Positions 48,227 through 57,678 of a DNA stretch of 64,000 bases are shown here, one piece after another (the stretch's first letter is position 1; each line of letters begins with the position of its first letter). The stretch comes from Myxococcales bacterium (GTDB lineage: Bacteria; Myxococcota_A; UBA9160; UBA4427): positions 42,092 through 106,091 of the forward strand of contig DUCN01000054.1 in the NCBI GenBank assembly GCA_012959805.1. Reading direction: 5' to 3'. The translations under genes and the position numbers were made by a program. The notes beneath the pieces are model-generated. The model was given only the letters and a program-made list of their open reading frames with translations. It searched no databases and had not been told where the DNA came from.

Positions 48227-48829
48227 ATGCAGCAAGACGAGAACGAGGAAACGACCACAACCGCGGATTTCGCCGGTAGCGATAGAGAAGAGATCGCCGC
48301 ACTCGCCGCCATCCTACCGAGAGCCCTGATCGCGGAGGAGATCGCGGAACCGATTGCCGGCCAATGGATCGGGAGTCGGAACAAGGCGGTGGTCGACGGT
48401 CATCCGGCCTTTGCCCGCCACGAAATGAATGCGGGGCTTGCCGTCGGACTCTTTCACGCGCGCCGCGCCAGGCACTTGGTTCGGGGTCTCGAGGGCGCAG
48501 CGGCGGCGCTTGAAGCGGAACAGGCTGGGCTGAACGCCCAGTTGGAAGCGAGGGGCTGTGCCGAAACGAGGCGAATCTCACGGCTTCTAATTCTGAGCCA
48601 AGACGGGGCCCCTCGGTTTTTCCGGCAGGTCGAGAAGCTGGAAGAGCGTTTCGCCCGGCGTCTGGCGGTCTTGATTCTCGAATGTGATGAGGAAAGCCTT
48701 GGAGAGGCGGCGTTCGGACCCGGGAAGAAGGCCAGGGCCCTGCTGATCAACCACAAGCAGGCGGTCATTCGTCTCCTATTGTTGCTGGATTGGTCCGAGT
48801 CCGGGCTCGTGGGGGATGTCTCAGACTGA
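48227..48829 (+). CDS. Conserved hypothetical protein
   Basis: 200 residues, with GGAG seven bases before ATG 48227. It is mostly helical with many Ala, Glu and Arg (RRARHLVRGLEGAAAALEAE) and two stretches that look conserved: RLLILSQDGAPRFFRQVEKL and GPGKKARALLINHKQAVIRL. No transmembrane segment. I do not recognise a family. Convergent with the histidine kinase; the 100 bases between are AT-rich and carry a parS-like palindrome. Confidence 0.65.
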   Translation: MQQDENEETTTTADFAGSDREEIAALAAILPRALIAEEIAEPIAGQWIGSRNKAVVDGHPAFARHEMNAGLAVGLFHARRARHLVRGLEGAAAALEAEQAGLNAQLEARGCAETRRISRLLILSQDGAPRFFRQVEKLEERFARRLAVLILECDEESLGEAAFGPGKKARALLINHKQAVIRLLLLLDWSESGLVGDVSD

Positions 48830-48940
48830 AGCGACCGGGGCACCCGCTACGCAGGGAGTTGCGGGTTGAGGTGTTCAAAATGAAAGGTTCGTTTCGAAAT
48901 GAATTAAATTCTTGTAAAGTTATATAAATAACTGATTTTA

Positions 48941-51925
48941 TTAAGAATGTTCCACGGGGAACATTGATTCGGGATCTTCGTTGGGGGCGGCATCGAGCAC
49001 GGCTCGAACGCGCGTGAGGACCCTGGCGGGCCCGAAAGGCTTTTCCAGGAGCGGCTGTTTGCCCGGGCGGAGCCCGTGTCGGATGAGCGTGTCGTCGGTA
49101 AATCCCGACATGAAGAGTGCGCGAATCCCCGGACGCAATTCGAGTGCGCGCCTGGCAACCTCCGGCCCCGAGGCCTTCGGCAGAACGACGTCGGTCAGCA
49201 GAAGATCGATCGGGTCGGGATGACGGCTGCAATGGCGCAGCGCGCCCGTCGCAGATTCCGCGGTGAGGACCGTGTAGCCGGCATTTTCTAGGGTTCGCGC
49301 CACTAGCCTACGGACTGGCTCCGAGTCTTCCACGACGAGAATGGTCTCGCTGCCACCTGTTCCGAGCGCCTCGCCGCCTTTTTGAAGGGGCTGGGCCTCA
49401 GCGGTCGCCGCGGGAAGGTAGACCGAGAAGGTCGTGCCTTGGTCCGGCGCGCTCTCGACGTCGATCTGGCCGCCGGCCTCTCTGACGATGCCGTAGGCCG
49501 AAGCCAGGCCGAGGCCGGTGCCTTCGTGGTGTTCTTTCGTGGTAAAGAAGGGCTCGAAGATCTGGGCCCGCACACGCTCGTCCATGCCGATTCCAGTGTC
49601 GAAGATGCGCAGCAGGACGTAGTCGCCCGCTTCGAGTTTGCCGGTATCCGTCCTCCGTGGGACGGGCGTCGAAAAGTTGAGCGTCTCGATTTCCATCCGA
49701 CCGCCCGTGGGCATTGCATCACGAGCGTTGACGACCAGATTCACGATCACCTGCTCGATCTGGCCCGGATCGGCCACGATGGAATGGAGTTTTCCGTCCT
49801 GGAAAGTGACGAGTTCGATGCTTTCGCCGATCAATCGGCGCATCATGCGGTCGATGTCGGCAACGATGGCGTTGAGATCAATGGATTCGCGCTGAAGCAC
49901 CTGACGCCGACTGAATGCGAGAAGCTGTCGAGTCAGACCTCCGGCGCGGGCGGCGGCGCGAAGGATTTCCTCGACATCGCGAGTCGAACCGTGACCCTCG
50001 CCCAACTGATCGAGCACGAGATCACCGTAGCCGATGATTGCGGTGAGTAGGTTATTGAAGTCGTGAGCGATGCCGCCGGCGAGGCGCCCGACGGTCTCCA
50101 TCTTCTGGGCCCGACTGAGCCGCAGTTCGCTCTGGCGAAGCGCTTCTTCTGCGCGTCGGCGTTCGCTGATATCGCTAAGCATGATTGCGAGATAGGTCTG
50201 GTCAGAGTGTTCGCTTTCCTGGAAGAGGAAGATGGTTGCTTCCGTGGCAATGGCCGTGGATGTTGATTCATCCTCAGCTTCAGCGACGGGCCGGCTGAGC
50301 TCGAGTTCGCCGGACCAGGGCGATGTCGGCGTGACCAGGGGCAGTATTTCGGCTTCCATCCGCTCGGCATCAGATTCCGTCAGGAGCTCCGTGAATCGCT
50401 TACGCTCGATGTCAGAATCTTCGGAGGTTCCGAGCAATCGTCTCGCCGCCTCATTGGCAAAAAGCAGCGTCGCATCTCCTTCACACACGAAGGCTAGGTC
50501 GGCGCCATGCTGAAGCACACTAAAGAGCAGTTCTCGACCGAGTTCGCTGCGGCGGCGCTCGGTTACGTCACGGGCGACGCTCAGCGCTCGTGGGCTGCCG
50601 TCGACGGCATCGAAGCGGGCGCGGCTGGCGAGCACTTCATCGTCTACTCGGCGTCGATCGATGGCGGCTGAGACTAACACCACAAAAGACGTGAGCACGG
50701 AGCGTACGAGGTCGGTGTCGTGGATTTTCTTTCGACTATAAGCGCCCACGATTCCCAGTACGGATCCATCCGTTCGAAAGAGTGGCAGGCCGGCGTAGGA
50801 TTCAAAGTCGTGTCCGAGTTTTTCTCCTACGCTGGGCATGAGCTGGCCAACCGCCGTCGGGTGGATGCAGACTTCGCCACCAGCAACATCGCGATCGGGC
50901 AACCCGTCAAGCGATAGGGATTCGTCGGAGAGGAATACGTTGTCCTGCCACGCGACGACGACGTCGATTTGATTCGATTCGTTTTCCGGCAACAGTCCCA
51001 AGACGATCCGGTCCATCTCGAGGGCTTCGGCAATCATGGCAACCACGGGCTGAAACGAGTCGGCACCGAGCCCTGAGAGGCCGTGGGCGATGAATCGAAG
51101 CGCTTTTTCAATCTTCTTTCGGCGCGTGATGTCCTGATAGACAACCGAGAATTGGCGATTCAACTCTTCGGAGGCAATCGACTCCCAGGTCGCGGAGTAC
51201 CACAGAATCGTGCCGTCGAGATTCGAGAACTCGAAATCAGCGTGGCCGGTCGTCAGGCCTTCTTCCTGGCTCGTCTCGTACCAAGCGGCATCAATCGCAG
51301 CTCGATTTTCCTCGTTCATTCTCTGGCGAAGTCCATGAATGCTGCTGTGGTTTCCAAAGACCTCTCGGAAGTGTCGATTCGAGAATTGGATCTGGCCGCT
51401 CGCGTTCACAATGGCGGCAGGCCGTGTCCCTGATTCCGCGATGGCGCGGTGGTGGATTTCTCGCTCGCGATCCTTCGCACCCTGACGAGACTGCTCCGTC
51501 AGGTCTCGACAAATCGCCACGATGCGCTGTTGGTCGTGCTCATTGATGAAAGAGCGAAATTTGGTTTCAAATTCGATGACGTGTCCGTCGCGATGCACGG
51601 CACGAAACCGCATCAACGCATCACCAGCGGTGTCCACGACTTTGCGAAATTGAGCGAGGATTGTGATTCGATCTTCGGGGATCACCACTTCGAGAAAACT
51701 CAGATTGGTGAAATGACTTGCCGGGCGACCGAGTACGCGTTCAGCGGCAGCGCTGACGAACACGATTCGTCCGTCGGGCTTGAGCTCGACGACGACATCG
51801 CCCGCTTGGCGGAGAAGTTCTGCCTCGCTCCCCTGTGGAGGGAATCCCTCAGGCGGCATCCGGAGTATCCGCAGTGGTCTCAGGGGAACCCAGGACGGAT
51901 AACCCCGTGACACTTCGGTGCACAT
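48941..51925 (-). CDS. Hybrid histidine kinase with PAS, GAF, HisKA, HATPase and REC
   Basis: 994 residues. PAS domains lie about 30-140 (GRIVFVSAAAERVLGRPASH) and 155-280, a GAF-type sensor about 285-440, another PAS near 470-600 (ATLLFANEAARRLLGTSEDS). The HisKA box GGIAHDFNNLLTAIIGYGD puts the phospho-His at 621. The ATPase has VIVNLVVNARDAMPTGGRME and GTGLGLASAYGIV. A C-terminal receiver has Asp912 in LLLTDVVLPKASG. No transmembrane segment, so a soluble sensor. The start at 51925 is not certain; ATG 51859 (MPPEGFPP) is possible. The last codons carry the parS-like site. Confidence 0.95.
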   Translation of the reverse strand: MCTEVSRGYPSWVPLRPLRILRMPPEGFPPQGSEAELLRQAGDVVVELKPDGRIVFVSAAAERVLGRPASHFTNLSFLEVVIPEDRITILAQFRKVVDTAGDALMRFRAVHRDGHVIEFETKFRSFINEHDQQRIVAICRDLTEQSRQGAKDREREIHHRAIAESGTRPAAIVNASGQIQFSNRHFREVFGNHSSIHGLRQRMNEENRAAIDAAWYETSQEEGLTTGHADFEFSNLDGTILWYSATWESIASEELNRQFSVVYQDITRRKKIEKALRFIAHGLSGLGADSFQPVVAMIAEALEMDRIVLGLLPENESNQIDVVVAWQDNVFLSDESLSLDGLPDRDVAGGEVCIHPTAVGQLMPSVGEKLGHDFESYAGLPLFRTDGSVLGIVGAYSRKKIHDTDLVRSVLTSFVVLVSAAIDRRRVDDEVLASRARFDAVDGSPRALSVARDVTERRRSELGRELLFSVLQHGADLAFVCEGDATLLFANEAARRLLGTSEDSDIERKRFTELLTESDAERMEAEILPLVTPTSPWSGELELSRPVAEAEDESTSTAIATEATIFLFQESEHSDQTYLAIMLSDISERRRAEEALRQSELRLSRAQKMETVGRLAGGIAHDFNNLLTAIIGYGDLVLDQLGEGHGSTRDVEEILRAAARAGGLTRQLLAFSRRQVLQRESIDLNAIVADIDRMMRRLIGESIELVTFQDGKLHSIVADPGQIEQVIVNLVVNARDAMPTGGRMEIETLNFSTPVPRRTDTGKLEAGDYVLLRIFDTGIGMDERVRAQIFEPFFTTKEHHEGTGLGLASAYGIVREAGGQIDVESAPDQGTTFSVYLPAATAEAQPLQKGGEALGTGGSETILVVEDSEPVRRLVARTLENAGYTVLTAESATGALRHCSRHPDPIDLLLTDVVLPKASGPEVARRALELRPGIRALFMSGFTDDTLIRHGLRPGKQPLLEKPFGPARVLTRVRAVLDAAPNEDPESMFPVEHS
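48948..48963. other. parS: parS-like palindrome
   Basis: TGTTCCACGGGGAACA is a 16-base inverted repeat, one mismatch from the Myxococcus-type parS TGTTCCACGTGGAACA. It overlaps the final codons of the histidine kinase, which read MFPVEHS, resembling the MFHVEHS often encoded by parS. It sits at the edge of an AT-rich patch. ParB would spread from such a site in chromosome segregation. A single site with one mismatch is suggestive, not proof. Confidence 0.55.
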
Positions 51926-52100
51926 CCTATCGAGCCGGCTCCTGATCGGCTACAAAAAATGAAAAGGTGAACTCGTAGACGCTTCAGTATTTCCGTATCG
52001 ATGCGAAAAAGCTATGCACGAATCAGTGCTCGTGTTGACTTGTTCAGCGACTCGTCTCCGGGCGCAGGGTTGGTCTAAGCCCAGAGTCCGAAATCGCGTG

Positions 52101-52847
52101 TCAGTAGAGACTTAACATTCGACCGGCCATCGCGAGAACGGACACAATCAACACCGGTCGGATCAATCGCTCTCCGCCGCGAACCGCCGCACGGGCTCCG
52201 AGTTCGCCGCCCAGGGCAAAGCCAACGACGAGGGCAGAGGCGAAGGGCCAGTCCACCTGATCGTGCGCGATGAAAACGGGAACGGCGACGAGCGTGAGCA
52301 CGCCAATGACGAGAACCTTGATTGCGTTGGCCCGCACGAGATCAAGGCCGCTGCGGGCCAGGGCAGCGATGAGGAAGAGGCCGACACCCGCCTGAATTGC
52401 GCCGCCGTAGACGCCGATTCCCAAAAAAATGATCCCATTCCAGAACTTTGAACGGGGTGCGGCGTTTTTCGACTCCTTCGACGGGCCGGCTTGTCGCAGA
52501 ATTGGGATGAGCAGCCCAACCATCGCGATCCCGAAGACTTGTTTGAAAATCTCCGCGGGCATACGCGACGCGATGGCTGCGCCGAGTACCGAACCGATGA
52601 CGACCGGCACCAGCACGGGCGCGGCCCCTCTAAAGCCGTCAAATCCTTCTTTTCGAAATCGGAGCGTGGAAACCAGATTCTGAAACAGCACGCCGATTCG
52701 GTTGGTGCCGTTCGCCGTCGTTGCGGGCAGTCCCATGAAGACCAGGAGTGGAACAGTCAGCAGCGAACCGCCGCCAGCCAGCGTATTGATCACGCCCGCC
52801 ACGAGCCCACCCAGAGCGAGAATCATCCAGGTTGTGACGTCGTCCAT
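52101..52847 (-). CDS. TauE/SafE-family membrane permease
   Basis: 248 residues with about eight hydrophobic segments. Start ATG 52847 after GAGGAACG; an in-frame extension to 52955 is not supported. The TauE pattern is visible: GGLVAGVINTLAGGGSLLTV, MGLPATTANGTNRIGVLFQN and, in the second half, GVYGGAIQAGVGLFLIAALA. Members export sulfite, taurine or related anions. It is divergent from the S9 peptidase, with about 120 bases between. Confidence 0.9.
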   Translation of the reverse strand: MDDVTTWMILALGGLVAGVINTLAGGGSLLTVPLLVFMGLPATTANGTNRIGVLFQNLVSTLRFRKEGFDGFRGAAPVLVPVVIGSVLGAAIASRMPAEIFKQVFGIAMVGLLIPILRQAGPSKESKNAAPRSKFWNGIIFLGIGVYGGAIQAGVGLFLIAALARSGLDLVRANAIKVLVIGVLTLVAVPVFIAHDQVDWPFASALVVGFALGGELGARAAVRGGERLIRPVLIVSVLAMAGRMLSLY

Positions 52848-52970
52848 CCACGTTCCTCGTTGGTCTTCAACTGATGTTCTTCGGGGATTGGGCACGGACC
52901 ATTCGCCCAGGAGCCGCGAAGCATGCACACTCCTGTAGCCGGACGCCACTGGCAAAGGGAGGAATCGTTG

Positions 52971-54971
52971 ATGAAGGAGGTTCGAGCGTGTGGAGGTTGG
53001 AACTCTCCGATTGGATCGGAAGATCTCGTCCGGGGAGCGCTGCGCCTTTCGGCCCCGCGCATCGAGGGCGGACGTTTGTTCTGGCTCGAGGGGCGGCCTT
53101 CCGAGGGCGGGCGACAGGTGGTGATGGTTGGGACTCTCAATTCAAGTGGGGGACTCGAATCGATCGGGGAGGCCAGTCCGGTCGGGCGAAATATTCGCAC
53201 TCGCGTACACGAATACGGTGGCGGTGAGTATGCGGTTTGGCGGGATCGCTTGTTCTTCGTCGATGATGAAGATGGGCAGATCCATGGCGGTCGGTCCGCG
53301 GGTCCGACGCGCCCGCTCACAAAAGGCGGAGCATGTTATGCGGACCTCGTGCCGTCCCCTGACGGCCGATGGCTCGTGGCGGTCGAGGAGGCTCCACAGA
53401 GTCAGGGAGAGCCCGAGAATAGGCTTGTTGCCATCGCGCTCAGGACGAGTTCTTGTTCCGCCGGTTTCGAGTCAGCGGGACCGCCTACAGTCATCGCCGA
53501 TGGACACGACTTCTATGCATCGCCTTGTTTTTCGGCGGCGAGCGATCGGCTGGCCTTTCTTCATTGGGATCACCCCAATATGCCTTGGAACGGGACGACG
53601 CTGGAACGGATGGTCTGGGCAGAAGGGGGGCCGGCGGGCGAGGCGCGGGCTGTTGCGGGCGGGAAGACCGAATCACTCTTTCAGCCGCGCTTTGATGCTG
53701 GCGGTGCGCTCTTTGTCGCGAGCGATCAATCGGGTTGGTGGAATCTGGTGAGGGTCGGCGAGTCCGCGACGCGGGGCGCGCAAAGCGAACGTTCCGAACT
53801 CGGTCATCCTCAATGGGTCTTTGGACTCTCGCGCTGGGCCTTCATCGGCGAAGCAGAAGTGCTCGGTGCCATGACGAGTGGAGGTCGCGACTCGCTCGTT
53901 CGGATTGACGTAGGCAGCGGGCAGACGCAGGAGTGGCCGACTCCGTTTTCGTCCATCGGTGGGATCGAGGTCAATGCGGGCTGGGCGGCGTGCCTGGCGG
54001 GGTCGCCGACGATGACGACCGGTCTCTATGTCTGGCGCGTCGAGAATGGTCAGCCGCAATGTGTTCGTGAAAGTTCGGAGGTGTCTTTTTCCGAGGCGAC
54101 TCTTGATCAGCCGCCGGCGCTCGATCAGCCGCCTGCGCTCAGTTCGGCAACAGCGTTCGAAATTGATTCCGTTGACGGTCGGCGGACTCATGCCTTTGTC
54201 TATACACCCGAGTCTAATGCGAACTGTCCGGCGCCGGGTGAACGCTTTCCGCTCCTGGTGAAGAGTCATGGCGGTCCGACGGCGGCGACGAGTTCAGTAC
54301 TCGATCCGAGAATTCAGTTCTGGACCAGCCGAGGTTTTGCAGTGGCTGACGTGAACTACGGCGGGTCGACGGGATATGGTCGGGCCTACCGTGATTCTCT
54401 CGAGCATGAATGGGGCGTTGTCGACGTCGAGGACTGCGTCGCGGTCGCGCGTTCGCTGGCGAATGAGGGTCTTGTCGACGGGAATAGAATGGCCATCAGT
54501 GGCGGCAGCGCCGGTGGATACACGACGTTATGTGCTCTGACCTTCCATGATGTGTTTTCAGCGGGCGCAAGCCACTATGGGATTGGAGATCTAGAGGCAT
54601 TGGCGCGAGACACGCACAAATTTGAATCGCGCTACACGGATTGGCTCGTCGGCCCGCTTCCAGAATGCCGCGAGCGTTATATCGAGCGTTCCCCAATTCA
54701 TCATCACCGACAGCTCGATTGTCCGGTTATCTTTTTTCAGGGATTGGAGGATCGAGTGGTTCCGCCGAATCAGGCCGAAGCCATGGTTGCCGTTTTGGTC
54801 GAGCGCGGGATCCCGCACGCCTATGTCCCCTTCGCTGGCGAGCAACACGGCTTTCGGCGTGCCGAGAATATCCGCACGGCTCTCGATGGCGAACTCTATT
54901 TCTATTCGCGGGTCTTTGGATTTCCGGCAGAGCAGCCGGCCGGTGTCGAAGTGGTGGGCCGAACCGAGTGA
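52971..54971 (+). CDS. S9-family prolyl oligopeptidase
   Basis: About 666 residues. GGGAGGAAT seven bases before ATG 52971 fixes the start; an in-frame ATG at 52923 is less likely. The first ~390 residues are a beta-propeller-like part; the alpha/beta-hydrolase domain has the catalytic Ser in ISGGSAGGYTT, Asp in FQGLEDRVVPPNQ and His in GEQHGFRRAE. An in-frame tandem repeat of LDQPPA sits in the linker near residue 380. It resembles DPP-type peptidases of soil bacteria that cleave short peptides. No signal peptide, so cytosolic. Confidence 0.92.
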   Translation: MKEVRACGGWNSPIGSEDLVRGALRLSAPRIEGGRLFWLEGRPSEGGRQVVMVGTLNSSGGLESIGEASPVGRNIRTRVHEYGGGEYAVWRDRLFFVDDEDGQIHGGRSAGPTRPLTKGGACYADLVPSPDGRWLVAVEEAPQSQGEPENRLVAIALRTSSCSAGFESAGPPTVIADGHDFYASPCFSAASDRLAFLHWDHPNMPWNGTTLERMVWAEGGPAGEARAVAGGKTESLFQPRFDAGGALFVASDQSGWWNLVRVGESATRGAQSERSELGHPQWVFGLSRWAFIGEAEVLGAMTSGGRDSLVRIDVGSGQTQEWPTPFSSIGGIEVNAGWAACLAGSPTMTTGLYVWRVENGQPQCVRESSEVSFSEATLDQPPALDQPPALSSATAFEIDSVDGRRTHAFVYTPESNANCPAPGERFPLLVKSHGGPTAATSSVLDPRIQFWTSRGFAVADVNYGGSTGYGRAYRDSLEHEWGVVDVEDCVAVARSLANEGLVDGNRMAISGGSAGGYTTLCALTFHDVFSAGASHYGIGDLEALARDTHKFESRYTDWLVGPLPECRERYIERSPIHHHRQLDCPVIFFQGLEDRVVPPNQAEAMVAVLVERGIPHAYVPFAGEQHGFRRAENIRTALDGELYFYSRVFGFPAEQPAGVEVVGRTE

Positions 54972-55020
54972 GCATGAGGGGGAGGAGGGTGCAGCCCGGG
55001 CCGAGGCGGATGTTTAGGGT

Positions 55021-56520
55021 TTACTCGTCGACGCTCGGCTCGATCGCGCGGGCTCGAGCGAACCAGGATTTGGCCTCTTCAGTCTCACCGAGCGAGCGCG
55101 TCACGACACCCAGCCGGAATAGCACGACTGCATCGTTGGGTACTTGGCAGGAAGCCTTGTCGAGGTGTTCCCTGGCCCGTTTCGGGTTCGGCGTGGGCTG
55201 TTTATAGAGCGCCCAGCCCAACGCAGATTGATAGGCCGGTTCTTCCGGCCATAGATCGACGGCAGGCTCGAGGTACTCGAGAGCGCCAAGGAAATTACCC
55301 ATCCGAACGAGGATCTCGGCCTTTCGGAAGGAGGTTTCGGCCTGGGCCAATCGCGCGGTATCGATTTCGGGCTCGTCGCTTCCACCCGCATCATAGGCGG
55401 CCCGCTTACTCACATCGCTCAAGGTCTCAAAGGCTTCGGCGATGCGCCCAAAGACTCGGGCCGCGTGATCCCGTTCAACATTCAGCCCCAAGCGGGCCAG
55501 CGCGTCGGGATGAAATTTCTTGGCGGCTTTGAAATAGGCACGCTTGATTTCGCCGGCTGTAGCTTCGGTTGTCAGGCCCAGCGCATCGTAATGATTGAGC
55601 TGCGAGATTCTGGCGAAGAGTTCCGCGATCTCCATCCGGAGGTCCTCCGCTTTCGCGTTTTCGACCGGTCGTGCCCTGGAATTCTTTGAACGAGGATCGC
55701 CATCGTCGGAACTCTTTGTGAGCGTCGCGCGATTCGCGCCTTCGAATTCGATCTCGAGGTCGATGCTGTGGCCTTCATGGGCCACGCGCTTCTCACCGAT
55801 TCGGAGAATGCCCGAGTGAAGGACGGTCCAGAGCGTCGCCGCGGCGATCGCATCTCCAGCGACTTCGCCGAGAACCTGGCCGAGGGCACGGCTGCCGTCG
55901 AGATGCAGGATCGCCTGTTGGGCTGTGTCACCGGCCTCGGACAGCTTACGGGCCACGCGCCGAAACCGCGGTGAGATGTCGCCGCAGCATTCGCTATGGG
56001 GCATGAGGGACGCGATCAGCCGTTCCGAGCCCCAGCGCGTCGGCAACTGTTGCTGGATGAGGCTCAGGATATCGTATGGCTTGGACTTAGAGCCGCTGTC
56101 TTCAGTCGAGCTTGCCCATCGGTAGAAACCGGTCTGCCATTCGAAGGCTTCGCCGAGTTGGGAGCGCATGGACATTCGAATCGCTTTGTAGAGTTGCTTC
56201 GAGTCGAGCATGCGAAGAGCCAAAACCGCTGAAGCCTGGGGGCATCCTCGTTCGCGCGCAAAGACTTCGAGCTTGACTCGGTCCGCCGTCTGGATCATTC
56301 CCGCGTCTTCGAGCAAGAGCGCGAAGCCTTCGTCGTCCTGGGTTGATTCGACGGCGACCGGGGATCCAGTGTGCACTTGGATGTGTCGATCGATCTGTCC
56401 GTGCGAAAGTTGCAAGGTCCCGGAGCGCTGATCGCGCCAGGCATGCGCCAAGAGCAGGGGGACCGTGACTTCGCCGAGATTTCCCTCTTCGGGAATCGTG
56501 TCGACCGGGGACAGCGTCAT
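55021..56520 (-). CDS. DUF4388 (PATAN) - J-domain - TPR protein
   Basis: 499 residues. The N-terminus (EVTVPLLLAHAWRDQRSGTL) is a DUF4388-type PATAN domain, known from deltaproteobacterial regulators. A J-like domain near residue 310-375 has the HPD tripeptide in KKFHPDALARLGL, so it can recruit an Hsp70. The C-terminus contains TPR repeats (AEILVRMGNFLGALEYLEPA, LGWALYKQPTPNPKRAREHL). It is third in a same-strand run after RpfG-like and V4R-STAS genes. Linking a signal domain to a chaperone recruiter suggests regulated protein quality control or motility; inference. Confidence 0.87.
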   Translation of the reverse strand: MTLSPVDTIPEEGNLGEVTVPLLLAHAWRDQRSGTLQLSHGQIDRHIQVHTGSPVAVESTQDDEGFALLLEDAGMIQTADRVKLEVFARERGCPQASAVLALRMLDSKQLYKAIRMSMRSQLGEAFEWQTGFYRWASSTEDSGSKSKPYDILSLIQQQLPTRWGSERLIASLMPHSECCGDISPRFRRVARKLSEAGDTAQQAILHLDGSRALGQVLGEVAGDAIAAATLWTVLHSGILRIGEKRVAHEGHSIDLEIEFEGANRATLTKSSDDGDPRSKNSRARPVENAKAEDLRMEIAELFARISQLNHYDALGLTTEATAGEIKRAYFKAAKKFHPDALARLGLNVERDHAARVFGRIAEAFETLSDVSKRAAYDAGGSDEPEIDTARLAQAETSFRKAEILVRMGNFLGALEYLEPAVDLWPEEPAYQSALGWALYKQPTPNPKRAREHLDKASCQVPNDAVVLFRLGVVTRSLGETEEAKSWFARARAIEPSVDE

Positions 56521-56589
56521 GAGTGGTTGCTCCTCTCGGCGCCGCCGTCCCTGGCGCGGTTGGCGGAAGCAATCATGTCGCGAATGCTC

Positions 56590-57660
56590 CTAGAGCTGGT
56601 GACGCTGTACATCGGAGATCTGGAACGCGGTCGCGATGGCTTCCGGGAGATCTTTGCGAAGAACGATATGTGAAATTTCGAGACTCGAGATGGCGGCCTC
56701 GGACTGGGCAGAGACGCCGGTGATGAGGCTCTGGGCATTCCATGTTTCGATCGTTTCGAGGATCTGTTCGAGGGCTGCCGCGCCGAAGCCTTCGTCTAGG
56801 GGTTGATCGCGAAGATCGATCACGACAGCGCGGATCTCACCAATTCCCGAGTCGCGGCCGAGCATGTCGATTGTTCCCAATGCTTCGTCGAGGGTCGTAA
56901 AGGGCAACACCATCACCGGACCCCAGATGTGGACGACCGCCTCGGAGCGATTGAAGCCGGTGTCGAGAGCGTCGGATTCAATTGGGGGGTTCAGATCGCG
57001 CTGGACCGTCGGGCTGGGGGCGATCTTTCGAAAGGCTTCGAAGGGAACATGGGAAATGATTGAATGAATGTCCGGCGCGTCGCTCTCCTGCCAGACCGCG
57101 CTTTCGCGCGCTTCAAATCGGCAGACTTTGGCACCGGCGGCGGCACATTCGATTTCCCGCACGATGATGGAGCGATCGAGTGTCCCCGATAGCCATCCCG
57201 TTGTGTAGCCAGCGCTCATCGAACATTGAGGGCTCTCGGAAATGGCGAGTCTTGAAGTGCGCGCAATTGCTTCGTGACGTTCTGGCCAGCGGCCGCGCAG
57301 AGAAAAACGGCCACTCTCATCGGTGCTGGTGCCATCGCTCCAGTGCATGACGAGGGGTGTGGTCTCTGGGAAATCATTGGAATAGGGCGCGGACTCAGTT
57401 CCGTGATCTTTGTGTTTGCTGCGCAGTCGCGCAGCGTCCCGCAGCCCGTGCAATAGCCCGATCTGAAAGAGGGCGAGACCGGCTTCTTTTTCGCTGAGCT
57501 CGTCTTGGAGCTCAACGAGCAGCGACGCCAGGAATCGTCCGTCGACGAATAGCTTGGGGTCGTTCATCAGCACGGTATCGGGACCGAAGCCAAGACGGTT
57601 CAGCATTTCGAGCGGGTGAGCGGGCTCGGTCGAGGAGGTGGGTTTGGAGGGATGTCGCAC
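56590..57660 (-). CDS. V4R-domain and STAS-like sensor protein
   Basis: 356 residues. Residues 1-200 carry a V4R (4-vinyl reductase/XylR-N type) small-molecule domain, ending SAGYTTGWLSGTLDRSIIVR and ECAAAGAKVCRFEARES. The last ~110 residues look like a STAS domain (VIDLRDQPLDEGFGAAALEQ, ETWNAQSLITGVSAQSEAAI). V4R domains bind aromatic or hydrophobic ligands; STAS domains mediate partner-switching with kinases. Start GTG 57660. It lies 18 bases after the HD-GYP regulator and 69 before the DUF4388 gene. Ligand unknown. Confidence 0.83.
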   Translation of the reverse strand: MRHPSKPTSSTEPAHPLEMLNRLGFGPDTVLMNDPKLFVDGRFLASLLVELQDELSEKEAGLALFQIGLLHGLRDAARLRSKHKDHGTESAPYSNDFPETTPLVMHWSDGTSTDESGRFSLRGRWPERHEAIARTSRLAISESPQCSMSAGYTTGWLSGTLDRSIIVREIECAAAGAKVCRFEARESAVWQESDAPDIHSIISHVPFEAFRKIAPSPTVQRDLNPPIESDALDTGFNRSEAVVHIWGPVMVLPFTTLDEALGTIDMLGRDSGIGEIRAVVIDLRDQPLDEGFGAAALEQILETIETWNAQSLITGVSAQSEAAISSLEISHIVLRKDLPEAIATAFQISDVQRHQL

Positions 57661-57678
57661 GGACTTAGCCTTGAATGC

